DNA from: Lytechinus variegatus
Taxonomy: Eukaryota > Echinodermata > Echinoidea > Temnopleuroida > Toxopneustidae
NCBI RefSeq assembly: GCF_018143015.1
Contig: NC_054741.1
Coordinates: 44,852,092-44,916,091 of the forward strand
Direction of reading: 5' to 3'
DNA: 64,000 nucleotides
Position numbers and translations under genes: made by a program. The notes below the pieces were generated by a model that was given only the letters and a program-made list of their open reading frames with translations, had not been told where the DNA came from and did no database searches. Shown piece after piece: positions 32,069 to 43,621 of the stretch; the stretch's first letter is position 1, and the number at the start of each line of letters is the position of its first letter.

Positions 32069-32249
32069 GGGGGGGGGGGGGTGAGGCCATATACTTCCGA
32101 TATATCCCCTTCCTTTTTTATGTGGAGAGGAATGACTATAACAATGGCAAAAGTATTGATAACATAGAAACGCAGAGTTCATTCAAATTTATGAAGAATA
32201 CTTTACTTCTTTATTTGTTAATAAATTGATTGGTATAACCCTGTGTTTC

Positions 32250-33075
32250 CAGCAGCTTAGCTTCAGCAACCTCTCTTTTTATTTTAAACATCCATTTGTA
32301 GTTCACGCTCCTTTAATCTCGTGCTCTTTCAATCTCATTTCGTGCTCTTTAAATCTCATATCGTGTTCTTTCACTCTCATTTCGTTCTCTTTAATCATGT
32401 TTCGTCCATTGAACTTCAATTCTTACGGCTTGCTTTGCCTCTACCAGCTCCATGGGGGGGCCACTTTCATTCACGAGTGGATACCATGCGCGACCATGGG
32501 GTCTCGAAAAGCACCCTAAACACGTAATTTCCATATTCTGAAAATGCACCCCTTAACAAGTATTGGCGTGTGAAACCCTACCCTGAACAAGTATTGGAAA
32601 CAAAACAATACTCTTGGCAAATGTTCCCTGAAATGAACCCCTAAACAAGTACAGGAATGTTTCATTGTTACTGGTCCTTCGGTCATTGGCTTTATCTTAT
32701 TTGGTTTAGTACGACCCCACCTTCTACACCTCACGCAAATCGGAGTGTTGGGGCAAAAAGGACATCCTTTATAAAACATTTTAATTTTGTTTTATCATCC
32801 CCGCAAATTCGACCCTAAACACATAATTTTCCTAGCGAAATAGATACCCTTTTTCATTATTTTTTGTGTTTTTGACACCCTTATCACGTTACGTACGTAA
32901 CGTGCCCTATCGTGAAAAAGACATCCTTTTTACGTGTTTTTTTGGTCGTGCATGGTATCCACTCGTCAATGTAAGTGCCCCCCCCCCCCCGGGACCAGCT
33001 CAGATATTCTTTCTTCTGACAGATAATTCTTTTTTCCTTGAGATGGGTAATTCTAATTCCTTTTTTCAGTAGGAA
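32250..33075 (-). pseudogene. Harbinger accessory (Myb/SANT-type) gene, C-terminal remnant
   Basis: On the minus strand, 32,250-32,442 encodes repeated charged steps (VKEHDMRFKEHEMRLKEHE), preceded by ELVEAKQAVRIEVQW, a coiled-coil tail like that of the DNA-binding partner protein encoded by PIF/Harbinger elements. It is convergent with the transposase, the usual layout. The reading continues beyond a MITE that inserted at 32,451-32,993, in KEKRIICQKKEYLS-like sequence at 33,002-33,075. The N-terminal Myb/SANT domain was not found, so the call rests on the coiled coil and position. Confidence 0.5.
32451..32993 (+). mobile_element. GC-ended MITE, copy 2
   Basis: A 543-bp relative of copy 1, with ends CATGGGGGGGCCACTT and GTGCCCCCCCCCCCCGGG and perfect 8-bp duplications ACCAGCTC at 32,443-32,450 and 32,994-33,001. 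It interrupts the Harbinger accessory gene. It is highly similar to copy 1 at 12,484, including the palindrome ACGTTACGTACGTAACGT near the right end. Confidence 0.87.
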
Positions 33076-33109
33076 GGTTGGTGGTATTACTGCAGGGTTA
33101 AAGTGTGTG

Positions 33110-33265
33110 TATTTGAGTTTTGTCAGACGTGTATCAATCAGGTATGATTATTTACGTCTGGGACCGATCTTTAACGTCACCATCCGAAAGACGTGATCAG
33201 GGCTCGAACCTCTGCATCAATTTGTAACTTCCCCACAGCTTGGATTACAGGCGCACACCACAACG
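33110..33265 (-). mobile_element. tRNA-derived SINE fragment
   Basis: Minus-strand reading gives a B-box-like GGTTCGAGCCC (33,200-33,210), then CTTTCGGATGGTGACGTTAA and GATCGGTCCCAGACG, a body often seen in marine SINEs. The 3' tail is missing. Confidence 0.65.
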
Positions 33266-33414
33266 CAGGGTTAAAATTCAATATTGAAATGCATTTAAGT
33301 ACATGACATATACATGTAGTAACAGTGGAGTTTGTAAGAAATACACTATAAATCACGTTGTTAAACGTATTAGTAACTCTATACTTGATTGGTTCAGCTT
33401 CTGACACATTGGGA

Positions 33415-33774
33415 AGTGGAAGAGCCGTGGTGTAGTGGTTCTGACTCTCGCCTTGTAAACAGAGGGTCGTGTGTTCGAATCCCATCGCGGTCTAGCGTCC
33501 TTTGGCAAGGTGTTAATCCACACTTTGCCACTCTCAACCCAGGTGCTAAATGGGTACCCGGTAGGATGCGAAAGATATTGTATGTTTGATTTTGCCAGCG
33601 CCATAATGTGGCTGCGATGAATGCAAGGAATGCTCCCCAGGGAGTGGAAATTGTGCACTTTTCCTGCTTGATTGAAATGAATCCAATGACCGAGGTAATA
33701 ATATGCTGTAACGCGCTTTGGGCCATTCTGGGAAAAGCGCTTTATAAGAATTGGCTATTATTATTATTATTATT
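33415..33774 (+). mobile_element. tRNA-derived SINE, nearly complete
   Basis: The head has an A-box-like TGGTGTAGTGGTTCTGA and a perfect B box GTTCGAATCCC at 33,473-33,483. The body contains GCGCTTTGGGCC and AAAGCGCTTTATAAG, and the tail is ATTATTATTATT. Related to the minus-strand copy at 26,150. Longer open frames on either strand here are not genes. Confidence 0.88.
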
Positions 33775-33918
33775 GGGAAGTTCTCTGATTGTTCTTGGAA
33801 CCATAAATTGAATTTTAGAAAAAAAATATGAAAGACTTACATTGTAATTATAAAATTTTTTTAAAAACAGAAAACAATGCAATGCATTCTTTTCAGAGGT
33901 ATACAATATTCAGTGCAC

Positions 33919-36900
33919 TTAACCCTAAATAGACCGGGCCATTTCGATGCCTAAGAAGACTGATTCAGCCCCCCTTATGATCTCAGCTGTCGATCGCGCG
34001 ATCACGACAAAACCGCGTTACCCATGGCGTAATCTGCAAAATTACAAGATCAAATTCTGCAAAAATCTCATTGCTAATTAATTATGCTAATTGATGCGTA
34101 AAATCAAAATTTTGCTTTAACTAACTAAATGATGCCCTAAAATGCTCATTTTTGGTACACAGACACTTAATATGAATCTGATCAAATGTACTAAAAAAAT
34201 TCAAAATCACATTTATTTTCATATGTATTTTATTGTTTTCTAAATTTCTTTTGTATATCTCTGTTTTTTTACTTTCTGTATTTCATTGTTTTTTCAATGG
34301 AAATTGTTGGGGACTTTATTTACTATCAATAACTGGGATATACTCATTTGATTTGCTAGTTCATTACAATTAACTTGCACGCCGAATAAAAGTACACAAT
34401 TTTTCCTGCGCGCAGCATCTCCCTACGCACGCACTATCCCAAGATCATCACGCAAATAGGCGTCCATTTCCTTATTTACTTTCGCCTGCCGCCGTGATCA
34501 GACGTAGCTAAGTACACTCCCACTTTGCCCTTTTTAAAGTGTCCGTTGTTGACATATTTATCTATATTTTTAACTACCTATTTCAATCCTTTGCCCTTCG
34601 GCTTCTGATTGATTTCATTTTTATCTACTCTGCGTGGAGCTTTCGTGTTATTTATTCACGTTTTCTTGTTTAAATTGTGTGAGGTCCAAACCGTCAGTTT
34701 CGTTTTCACACAGACGGGTTGCTCCGCTTCCCTTTCCCATAGCTCCGCGCTCTCCTGTGTGCCGCGGGCATTAATGCGATGCTTCACTTTCTTTATAATT
34801 CTTTTAATTCTTGACTTGCTACTTTGCCTCGTCTTGAATTGATTTTATTTCCCTCTCCACAGCTTAGGCTATGCTGGACAGGTAGGAGCGTCGCCCTTTT
34901 TTCGTTCTCAAACTTGTTTTCAACTTGTTGTTGTTCTTGTTTTGAGTCGGTTGATTGTTCTCTTTTGTTTCAATCAATCTTTTATTCTTAATTGATTAAT
35001 TGATCAATTGTTAATTTACCTTTTGGTTAATTGTTTATTAATTAATTTTAATAATTATTTTGTATTGATTTTTTTTTTTTTACTTTTTGTCTTAAACAAT
35101 TTTTTTCTCTTAAAATTTTGGGAAGCCCTCCTGATCTTTATTAGCATCTTTGTTTTCGCTAATTAGTTTTCGGCTTCCAGTTTAAAGGAAGTGAGCCCTT
35201 ATTACTTCCTTTCAGATTAGCTTAGGGCGTCATTTTTGCCGCCTATTGTTTCTTTTTTCAACCTTTGTCAAAAAGAAAAAAAAAAACATTCTTTTTTCTT
35301 TGCTGATCCTGCTCTTCGTCTTGGACTTACACGTTTTCTGTTTTTAATTAATTAACGTCATGTCGAGCCTTGCCCTCTCGTGTAATTAATTTTAAAAAAA
35401 AAAAAGGTTTTTTTTCGCACTTGAGCTTCTTAACTTTGTTCTCATAACTCATGTTTAAGAAGGTGGTCCTGTTAATTACCTGACTTATTAATTTCATTAT
35501 TAATAATTTCTGGAAGGGATCTTGTTTTGTCACCTTTCTTGTCCACCCACCCCTCCACCCCCTCTCTGTTTTCGCCCCTACTTTGTTCTTTCAGGTTAAG
35601 AACTTACCAGGTAGATGAGCTCTTCGACTCATCTCTTGATGACTCTAACCTGCCGCTGGGAGAGAACCAGACATGGTATTGTCCCTGTGATCAGCGGCGG
35701 TGAGTATGAGGGTGGGAGAGGGAGACCCTTTGCATTGGGCTCTATATAGGGTGGAACCGTGGTTTGCATCCACGTGCCCTGGAAAAAGAAGGGTGGAACC
35801 ATGGCGCGGTGGCCACATGCCTGAAAGGTGATAGCCAAGGCTTCCTCGACGGGACCTGAACCTATTTGGGGAGTGTTGTACTAGTATAGAAAACCTCACT
35901 CCTCCAGGGCTGCATGACTCACTGGCTATAGGGTCCGCCAAGTCCGGGTTAAGAGCGTGGGACTCTTTTCCCGGCACAGACTAGGCTCGATGCTTTGTCA
36001 GTCTTCGTCAGGGAGCATTAGCAAAGGGCTACCAGCCCCTAGTCGCTAGAGACACGTGAGCTCGACCCCGTCAATCTCATGATTAACTGATCAGGGTGGA
36101 ACCGTGGAATCGCGTCCACGTGCCCTTTAAAGGTGGAACCATGAAATTGCGTTCATGTGCCTAAACGGCTTGATCAGATTGGGTGACTTTTCTCATGCGA
36201 GATATCACATCCCCCTCCCTGTCTCTTGTGCCCTCTTCTGCCCCCCGGCGGGGGCCGCACAGACGAGGAAGAAGAAGAAATTATTATTACAACAGAATGC
36301 CCTCGAGTATCACGGATCTTTATCCTCATGCTTCCTGTCAGCTAAAACCGCCGTGTCGAGCACCGGGCAGGTCAAGCAGACATTCGCCATCTCACAACTC
36401 GGAGAGTCACCGGCAATATCATGACATGATTCGCCGGCTCACGCACCTGCAAGGGAAATCCCCGCTAATACACAGGTGTTACCGACATATGGGCGTCGCC
36501 CTCCATTATGTCACCAGACTCCCGATAATTGTGACCTCTTCTGCCCCCCGGCGGGGGCCACACAGAAGAGGAAGAAGAAATTCTAGGTCGCTAATCCCGC
36601 TTTGCGGGCAGACCTTTCTTTCTGATTCTTGTGCCGATGGCCAGGCGTCATAACTTAATGTTACAACAGAACGCCCTCGAGTATCACGGATCTTTATCCT
36701 CATGCTCCCTGTCAGCTAATACCGCCGTGTCGAGCCCCGGGCAGGTCAAGCAGACATTCGCCATCTCACACCTCGGAGAGTCACTGGCAATATCATGACA
36801 TGATTCGCCGGCTCACGCACCTGGAAGGGAAATCCCCGCTAATACACAGGTGTTACCGACATACGGGCGTCGCCCTCCATTATGTCACCAGACTCCCGAT

Positions 36901-39900
36901 AATTGTGGGTCAGGCGTCGCAACTCTCATGTTGCTTCACACACCCACGAGTAGTGCGGGTAATTCCCCCACGCTTCATATCAGCTTCAGCCGCCGTGCTA
37001 AGCACTGTGCGGTTCAAGCAGTCACCTGCCCTCTCACGCAGGGCATTCATTGAAACGCTGTACACCTACACGGTGACCCCCGTTTCTATGCAGGTGCTTC
37101 CGACATACGGCTTTCAAGCATGAACATGTCGGCAAACTCTCGGTGACCGACGGCTGGATGGTGCATCCGTACAGGTTGCATCTATACGTCCCCGAGCATT
37201 ACGGGTTCTTACCCTCGTGTTTTCCGTCATTATAAGACCGCCGCTACAGCCGGTGTCGGGTATTGAGCGGATTGAGATTTCTCCCGCCAACCCGCACTCC
37301 GGGGAGCCATCGGCGAGTTTACCTGCATGGGTATCCCCCATTATTATGCAGGTACTCCCGAATTCGCCCTCTACGTCAAGTTTCACGTACGGCGACGGCT
37401 CTTTCAGCAGTAACTCTCTCCATTCTACCCCCAAAGCGGGCCTGTAGATTGGAGGTAAGAATTTCTTACATACCGCATGCCGTCCTTCTCTCGTGAGAAT
37501 GTTTGGCTGCTTTTGAGAGGGCAAGCTATCACGCCCGCGGACCGTCCGCCCAGGCGACGGGACCGTCAGCTTTTGGCCTGAACCTCACTTTCTATTCGAA
37601 AGTAAGGGTGCCCTGTCTACTTTTAACTCCTACTCTTGTAAGGTTAGAGTCAGGGCTAGTACAGGCACCCATCCTCCAGCGATCGCCGCTGTAGAGAGGG
37701 AGACTCCGATATTAGCACCATCACCGCTCAGCGGTATGTCTCACTATCTCGTAGCTTTCCGAGCTTATGAGTATGAATATCGGATCTGAACGTCACAGCG
37801 ATTAATAGTTCTCCTGTGCTTAGTAATCGCTATGCCTTCACCACCCGGTACATTATGGTTATTTTTACCTATTTTGTCTCGTATTCGGGCGGCTCGTATG
37901 AGAGCTGCCACCATCGGTCGTCCCCCCGGACACCGCCGGCAGCACCCACACCGAACACCTGGAGGGAATCGGCTATTTATATGCTAGATACCCCTCCTAT
38001 TGATATTCACAGCTTGTTCCCTGAGTCTTTCCCGGTTGGGTAAGCATCATCTCGGAGGAAAGAAACAGCCGTATATCTCATTAGATTGTTGGCTGTGTAC
38101 GTGCGTTCAGGCTTGTTTAAAGCCCCAGGCTTTTCTGTCGGCATTTCTATGCCTACTTCCTGGGCGCACCCACCGTGCCGGGTCGGCGAGTTTACACCAA
38201 ACTGTACGCCTCCAGGCCATCGGTCAAGCTCTAACAGTCTATCTTATAGACTGACCTCTATGTGGGTCAAGCGTGCGGGCGTCTCCGCCGTTTCCTCCTT
38301 GTGTGGAGTGGGCTACGGTCGATGTTTTTACCGTACCCGTTTGTCGAGTCGTCTTCTTATTTAGAAGCTTTTTCACTCGGCACACTCGAGTCGCCTCGCA
38401 TGCTGCTTTCATCCGGCGCTGGCGGTGCCTGCCCTTGCGATCACCAGAGAAACCAGGCCTTGTGGCTGTTTTCGTAAACATCTGGTTCTCATCGCAGACT
38501 GAGGGAAATATTGGTGATTATTTTCCTCAAGTCGCCTTACTCCTCCGCTTGTTTCTTCAAGCAAGGACTTAGACACTCTTAGCCAGTTTCTGTCCCTAAC
38601 CTTGATAGGAAAGGGCCGTTGTTACCTCACTCGATTCCGTCGGGAACATGTCTGTTGAGGTATCATGTCTGGCGATGTCTGTTGGTTCAGAGCATTTTCT
38701 TGACCAACATCTCTTGATTGTCGTTTACACGTAAGATCATGACAGAGACATTGTTCGCCAGCTCACCTCTGGCGTATGCTTGCTGCGGCTAGGGATTGCT
38801 CCTCTCAGCGGACATCCATCGCAGCCTAGCCTTGCGGGCCCTCTCGGCGATGGTGGCTTAAGCCAAGCCACCTCTCCCGCTGCGGGCGCTGCACCCTCGG
38901 GCGGGTGCTTTATTTAGTACGGGGGATCTCGGTCTATCACACTTGTTATGTCGTGGTGCGTGCCCCGTTTTTTCTCCGACACGCCCGGTTGAGCTGTTTT
39001 GACCAGACTGTTCTATTCTACATAGACAGCAGGTCCGTGGCATTTTCTTATTAGCAGGATGGCCCTCAGTCGCTTTTCCCGACACATTGACTGCCTTACG
39101 AGTGGTTTTCTTCAACCTTACTCTCTGTCGTTCCAGGTCCTTGTCGGACCGCTGGAAACGTCCTGCCACAGCTCTCTATCAGAATTCTGCAGATGTTCTG
39201 CCCTCGCACATTTGAGACAGACATCGAATTCTGGGCGCTTTCTCCCACGCAGGGACTTCTGAGATATCTCGCATTCCTTACGTTTGCATGGTTGCTGCTT
39301 GGCTTAAATTATTAAGCCGGTGACTCGACCGTGGCTTTTATTAGCCCCGCTGTTGCATTCTCAGATTGATTGATTGGTCACTTACTGAACCGTACAAGTT
39401 TCAGTCTTCCAATCACGATTCTTGTTGAAATTTTCAACAAAATCCGAATCTTACAAACTCTTGGGTTCTTCTCAAACGTTGAGCTTGTATGGCTTAGTCC
39501 GTCATGGTACCTGTCGGTCGTTCTTGACGCTTGACTAACTCCCTCTTGGGTCGGTATTCAGGGTATCTTTTATCTGTCTATCATTCGAGATCCCTCCTGT
39601 ATCTGTTTATATGTAACCATTGACAGTACAAAGCTTTGCATTCTTATGCATCGCTCCAGGACTGTTGGCGGGATCGGCTTAGATTAGGTGTGACTTCTAA
39701 CCCTTGTCTTGTTTTGCCATTCTTCAGACAATTCCCAACTCTGTGCAGTTGGTTGTTTTGTCGCGCGAGCCGTTTGCGGCAGCTTCTCGAGACATCTTTT
39801 CACTCTGGATTGTTGAAACGATCAAGTCAGTTGGTATTGATGTTCTCCTTCTGACACTAGGCTGAGGGCCCATGATACTATAGTATCATTCTTGGGCTCT

Positions 39901-40778
39901 TTCTGTGGAATTGTCGTATTCGACATCTTGAGGACCGCTTTTTGATGATCTTCTATTCCTTCACTTCCTTGTTCTTAAGGACTTTACTTCGCATGAGGCC
40001 TTATTTGCCTCCTCTGTCCTTAAGGCAGCGGTCTTCGTGTCTTCATCTCCCTATTTTTTACGCACTTCTTAGTCTAGACATGCCTCCCTTCACGTTGAAT
40101 CCGTGTTGGTCTAGCAAATCAAATGAGTATATCCCAGTTATTGATAGTAAATTATGAAAATACCATGATTTTCTTATTTACGAGATAACTGGATATACTC
40201 ATTTGAACCCTCCCACCGACCCCTCGCCTTGCGTGGCAACATGTCTTGCGTTCAGGCTCATAAGAGGAAATGGACGCCTATTTGCGTGATGATTTTGGGA
40301 TAGTGTGTGCGTAGGGAGATGCTGCGCGCGCGCGCAGGAAAAACTGTGTACTTTTATTCGGCGTGCAAGTTAATTGTAATGAACTAGCAAATCAAATGAG
40401 TATATCCAGTTATCTCGTAAATAAGAAAATCATTGTAAGTATTTTCATAATTTGGACCATAAAAAAGATGGAATTAGTTGATTTCAATCAGTAAACGAGA
40501 AAATAATGAAACGTTTATGAATTTTGGCTAAAAACTATTTGTATTGGATTTGTACACAAATTCACATTTTTGTGCAATTTTGGGTCTGCATGCACTTACG
40601 AAACGCTGCGTAATTTTGGAACCGCGAACCTGTTTGTCGCAAATTTGGTCTCAAAATTTGCGTGAGACTTGAATGGAAAAGTCTAAAAAATTTGCGCGGC
40701 GGATTAATCAGGAAAAATGTCGAGGGGGGCTGAATCATCCCGCCCCCCCCCCCCCCCCCCCCGTCTTTTTAGAGTTAA
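33919..40778. mobile_element. TIR repeat split by a DIRS element
   Basis: The left end AACCCTAAATAGACCGGG, then GATTCAGCCCCCCTT, pairs with the right end GGGGGGCTGAATCATCCCG, then a C run and GTCTTTTTAGAGTT. The left (33,919-34,317) and right (40,454-40,778) parts together would be about 720 bp, a typical non-autonomous DNA element. The DIRS element at 34,318-40,453 sits between them. The C run of about 22 bases near 40,742 may be misassembled. Confidence 0.6.
34318..40453 (+). mobile_element. DIRS element 1 (reduced, broken)
   Basis: It has classic DIRS architecture: inverted terminal repeats at 34,318-34,473 and 40,264-40,453, and an internal complementary region at 40,111-40,204 holding the joined complement of both outer ends (CCCAGTTATTGATAGTAAAT next to TTTTCTTATTTACGAGATAA). 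The interior has a gag-like start with the repeated word GTGGAACCGTGG, a tandem duplication of about 370 bp (36,300-36,900), and near 39,740-39,975 a region resembling the end of a DIRS tyrosine recombinase. It is a fossil, broken in many places. It and element 2 share the same interior plan and are roughly 90-95% alike where compared by eye. Confidence 0.85.
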
Positions 40779-41137
40779 AGAACAGTTCATTGAATTGCTT
40801 GAATCTGGTAACATACATACACTCAGCAAAAAAAGTTCTTGGACACTTATAAAAGTTAAAACATTCCATATAGATTATTGTTTAAAGGTAAATTATTGTA
40901 TGTCAACATGGCCAGACAATATTCCTCCTCCTTTATGTGAACAGTCATGCATGGGTGGTTAAATGCTTTAAACAATAGCAATGTCAGTAAAAGAAAATTG
41001 CAGGAAATGGATCAGTCAGTGCGTGGCTGGTTACAGTGCCCATTAAACAATAGCGATGTCAGTAAAAGGAAATTGCTAGAAAACGATCAGTCATTCTTTC
41101 AGTTGTGAAAGTTTATGTGGCATAAATTATCCATTAA

Positions 41138-42577
41138 AGGTCCTATGAAATAATTGTAAAACTTTCAATTTTTCGTTGAATAAGTGTTCCCACATCGCAA
41201 TTCTCCGCACCATTCTCTTTAGAAAAATATCATTTTAATTTCACAGCCAATTGAAAGTGGAAAATTGCCCATTTTCTGTGCCAATACGCCCCGCCCACAA
41301 AAATTCTGCAGAACGTCTTTTCGGAGTATCACGTGACCAGTGACGTCACTCGAAGAAAGCAGCACCAGCGCTGGTGGTTTGTTTTGCTGCACGGTCCATA
41401 GGTTTCACGTGTGGATTCGCTTTGTGATGTTTGTTATTGTATTTTTGAATTGAATGTAATACAAGCAGATCTTTCACATTACACAATTTTTACCTGCCTG
41501 ATAAATAACCATATTTTTATGTAGCATACTCAAAATCTGGATATTGTTCTCCGAAAGCTCTCATTTTTTATTAGAGCATCACTCACAAGACTTACCGGAA
41601 CGTAATTTTGTGATTTTTTATTTGACTCGGTCCTCGAGCTTGCTCAACTTTCTTCTGGAATTTAAACCAGCCTTTTTACAATTCTTACAAAAACTGTTTT
41701 CTGAATCTTAATTTCATGCAAATCTCGATCTTTACAGAATCTAAGGCATACCACACAATCGTGATTTCCAAATAAATTTCGAGCCTCTGGGCCTCGATTC
41801 AGTGCAGAGTACGCGGCAGCGCGAGCAGCGTATCCGGCATAGAGATCACTGGCGCTAGTACACCGTGCATGAACGAATCGAGGAGCTCGCCCAAAGCAAG
41901 AGCATTGACACATTTTCTACACCACAGACGAGTGGAGGCGAGAAAATAAGAGAACTAAATGAGATCAAACATACAAAATGGGACTATTTATTGTTCAAAA
42001 ACTCAGATAGATTGTTATTGAATAGAAATCTGGAATTATAAACCTACCAATAGTTGTCAACAAGCCTTTGTTGATCCAGATTGGCATTGCCATTGGCATC
42101 ATCTTCCTCCTCGTCAGCTCCGTCACTGGCTGCAGGCTCAAATTGATATGGATTAATTATTCCATCATTTCCATTTCTACCATCATCAGACTCGAAGCTA
42201 GATCTTTCGGAGAGAGAAATAGACCACTCCGATGCTGACTCTTCATCCGAAGGGGAGGAATTCGCCATTACTATTAGTAAAGGTCAATCTCAAGTTCAGT
42301 AAAGTTAGCTCAGCTCTGTCAAAGTGCACGCAAACATACAGTAAATAAAGCCGAATGCGAGCTGCTAGCGAAAGCCGACTTCTGGAAGTGACGTCATTAT
42401 GATTGACAGCTCTATTCGAGGTTTTCGCCGGAAAAAAGGTGGGCGTTCCCTGTCAAGTTCTTTGTCAGGGAATAACTCTGAAACTATCAATCGTACGCAA
42501 AAATAGGTCACAGATTTGCAATTTTCATGGCAAAATACCTCTACTGACACATCTTTAGTTTTAATTTCATAGGACCT
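41138..42577 (-). mobile_element. 1.44 kb TTAA-flanked DNA element
   Basis: Inverted ends AGGTCCTATGAAAT and ATTTCATAGGACCT, with TTAA on both sides, the target duplication of piggyBac- and Kolobok-type elements. It carries an exon-like frame at 42,048-42,268 (next entry). A second open frame at 41,662-41,913 (cysteine-rich start CQCSCFGRAPRF) has no confident match and may be noise. Confidence 0.75.
42048..42268 (-). CDS. P2X7-like cytoplasmic-domain exon carried by a DNA element
   Basis: Starts ATG at 42,268: MANSSPSDEESASEWSISLS, then PYQFEPAASDGADEEEDDAN and ending QQRLVDNY before a donor GTAGGT. An acidic serine-rich leader with a YQFEP motif, an acidic run and RL.N.W is the start of the domain called P2X7-like in many marine invertebrate proteins, which continues with a cysteine cluster. 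The cysteine part could not be joined: the only nearby acceptor would create a stop. The exon is probably a remnant of a transposon-carried gene. Function in the element is unknown. Confidence 0.45.
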
Positions 42578-43400
42578 TTAAACGATAAAAGCAAACTTAA
42601 AGTCAAATACCACTCTAAAGGAGGAGAGGAAAGTATCCACCTGGGATGCATCACTATTCCACTGGAATCTAAAGTCAAAGTTAGTCAATGAATTTCAGAT
42701 AGTTGGTGCAGTGAAAAATCGCCTTCTCAACGCAAGCATCCTTATCCTATCTTCTGCAGGGGGTGGTGGAACCTAGGTCCACATAGGGCGGTCTCTAACT
42801 TCATCAGTAGCCAAATACCGCTGGTTCAAATTTGAAATTGTTGCTGGTGAAACTTGGGAAATATCGAGCCACTCGTCTAAATGACTGCCCAGACTGCATT
42901 CCTATTGCCGTTGCACACTCTTGGTTGGAAAGCTTCATCTTGAAAGTGAGTGTCCAAATGATCCATCTTATCATGCATCTCATGATGCATCCCTAAGCAT
43001 TTAATTCAAATGATAATCTGTTGTAATTGTTGAATGTATGCCTGCAGGATGGCCATGATCATTAGCATTTAAATGGTCCATTTCTTGCAATTTTATTTTA
43101 CTGACATCGCTATTGTTTAAAGCATTTAACCACCCATGCATGACTGTTCACATGGAAATGTCATGTCATACTGGAAGAGGAATATTGTCTGGTCATGTTG
43201 ACATACATGTTGATTCATCCTCCCAGTTCCCTCTTCACCTCTAAATACCTTACTACATATCTGTAGTATATTCAGATTATTTTGTGTGTACCAGTATATT
43301 GTGCATCCATTTAACATGATCTTGTAATTACATGTACATGTAGTTGATTTGGGGATCATGTTTAATTTGTTACAGTTTTTAACATCTATTTCAACTACAG

Positions 43401-43621
43401 CTGATTTATGAGTCTGGCCAAAGAGATATACTGGCAGAAAGTGTTAATGGAAAAAAAGGCATTGTAATTTTAATGACACTAAATAACCTTGAAGAGGGAT
43501 GTGATTATTTTGAAGAAGGTCCATCAGTCTGGGAATGTTTCCTTGATACTTCAGACAAAAATGAATTTGTAGAATTTGTCCTCATGGTGAAAGAAATAGA
43601 TGAACTTCTGTTCTTATGCAG
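43401..43621 (+). CDS. Exon-like open frame, unknown protein
   Basis: After a plausible acceptor (TTCAACTACAG), a frame stays open for 73 codons: LIYESGQRDILAESVNGKKG, IVILMTLNNLEEGCDYFEEG, PSVWECFLDTSDKNEFVEFV and on to ELLFLCR, then a weak donor GTTCAT. The composition is protein-like (acidic, aromatic, no low complexity). I do not recognise the family. It is within the Harbinger-framed block, so a transposon-derived gene is the likeliest origin, but a host exon is possible. Confidence 0.35.

Larger units (their letters stand above)
40820..43210 (-). mobile_element. Tc1-type relic with long inverted repeats
   Basis: The segment 40,899-41,010 recurs inverted at 43,078-43,207 (GTCAACATGGCCAGACAAT against ATTGTCTGGTCATGTTGAC), and both contain AACCACCCATGCATGACTG. 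On the minus strand, 42,640-42,938 encodes MKLSNQECATAIGMQSGQS, FRRVARYF and PATISNLNQRYLATDEVRDR, the helix-turn-helix domain of a Tc1-like transposase, with stops and frame changes. The catalytic domain was not found. A TTAA-flanked element fills 41,138-42,577. Confidence 0.75.

Noticed and set aside
33415-33490. A tRNA gene
   Set aside because: A and B boxes are present but the segment continues into a SINE body and tail, and no complete cloverleaf with an acceptor stem could be formed.
33353-33726. Minus-strand frames with DGIRTHDPLFTR-like peptide
   Set aside because: This peptide is the well-known false translation of a tRNA-derived SINE in reverse; the SINE is annotated instead.
36155-36653. 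Proline/arginine-rich frames inside the DIRS elements as host genes
   Set aside because: They lie within the DIRS borders, are duplicated with the element, and match no host family.
41662-41913. Cysteine-rich minus-strand frame as exon 2 of the P2X7-like gene
   Set aside because: The only nearby acceptor would give a stop at the joint, and the cysteine spacing does not match the expected domain.
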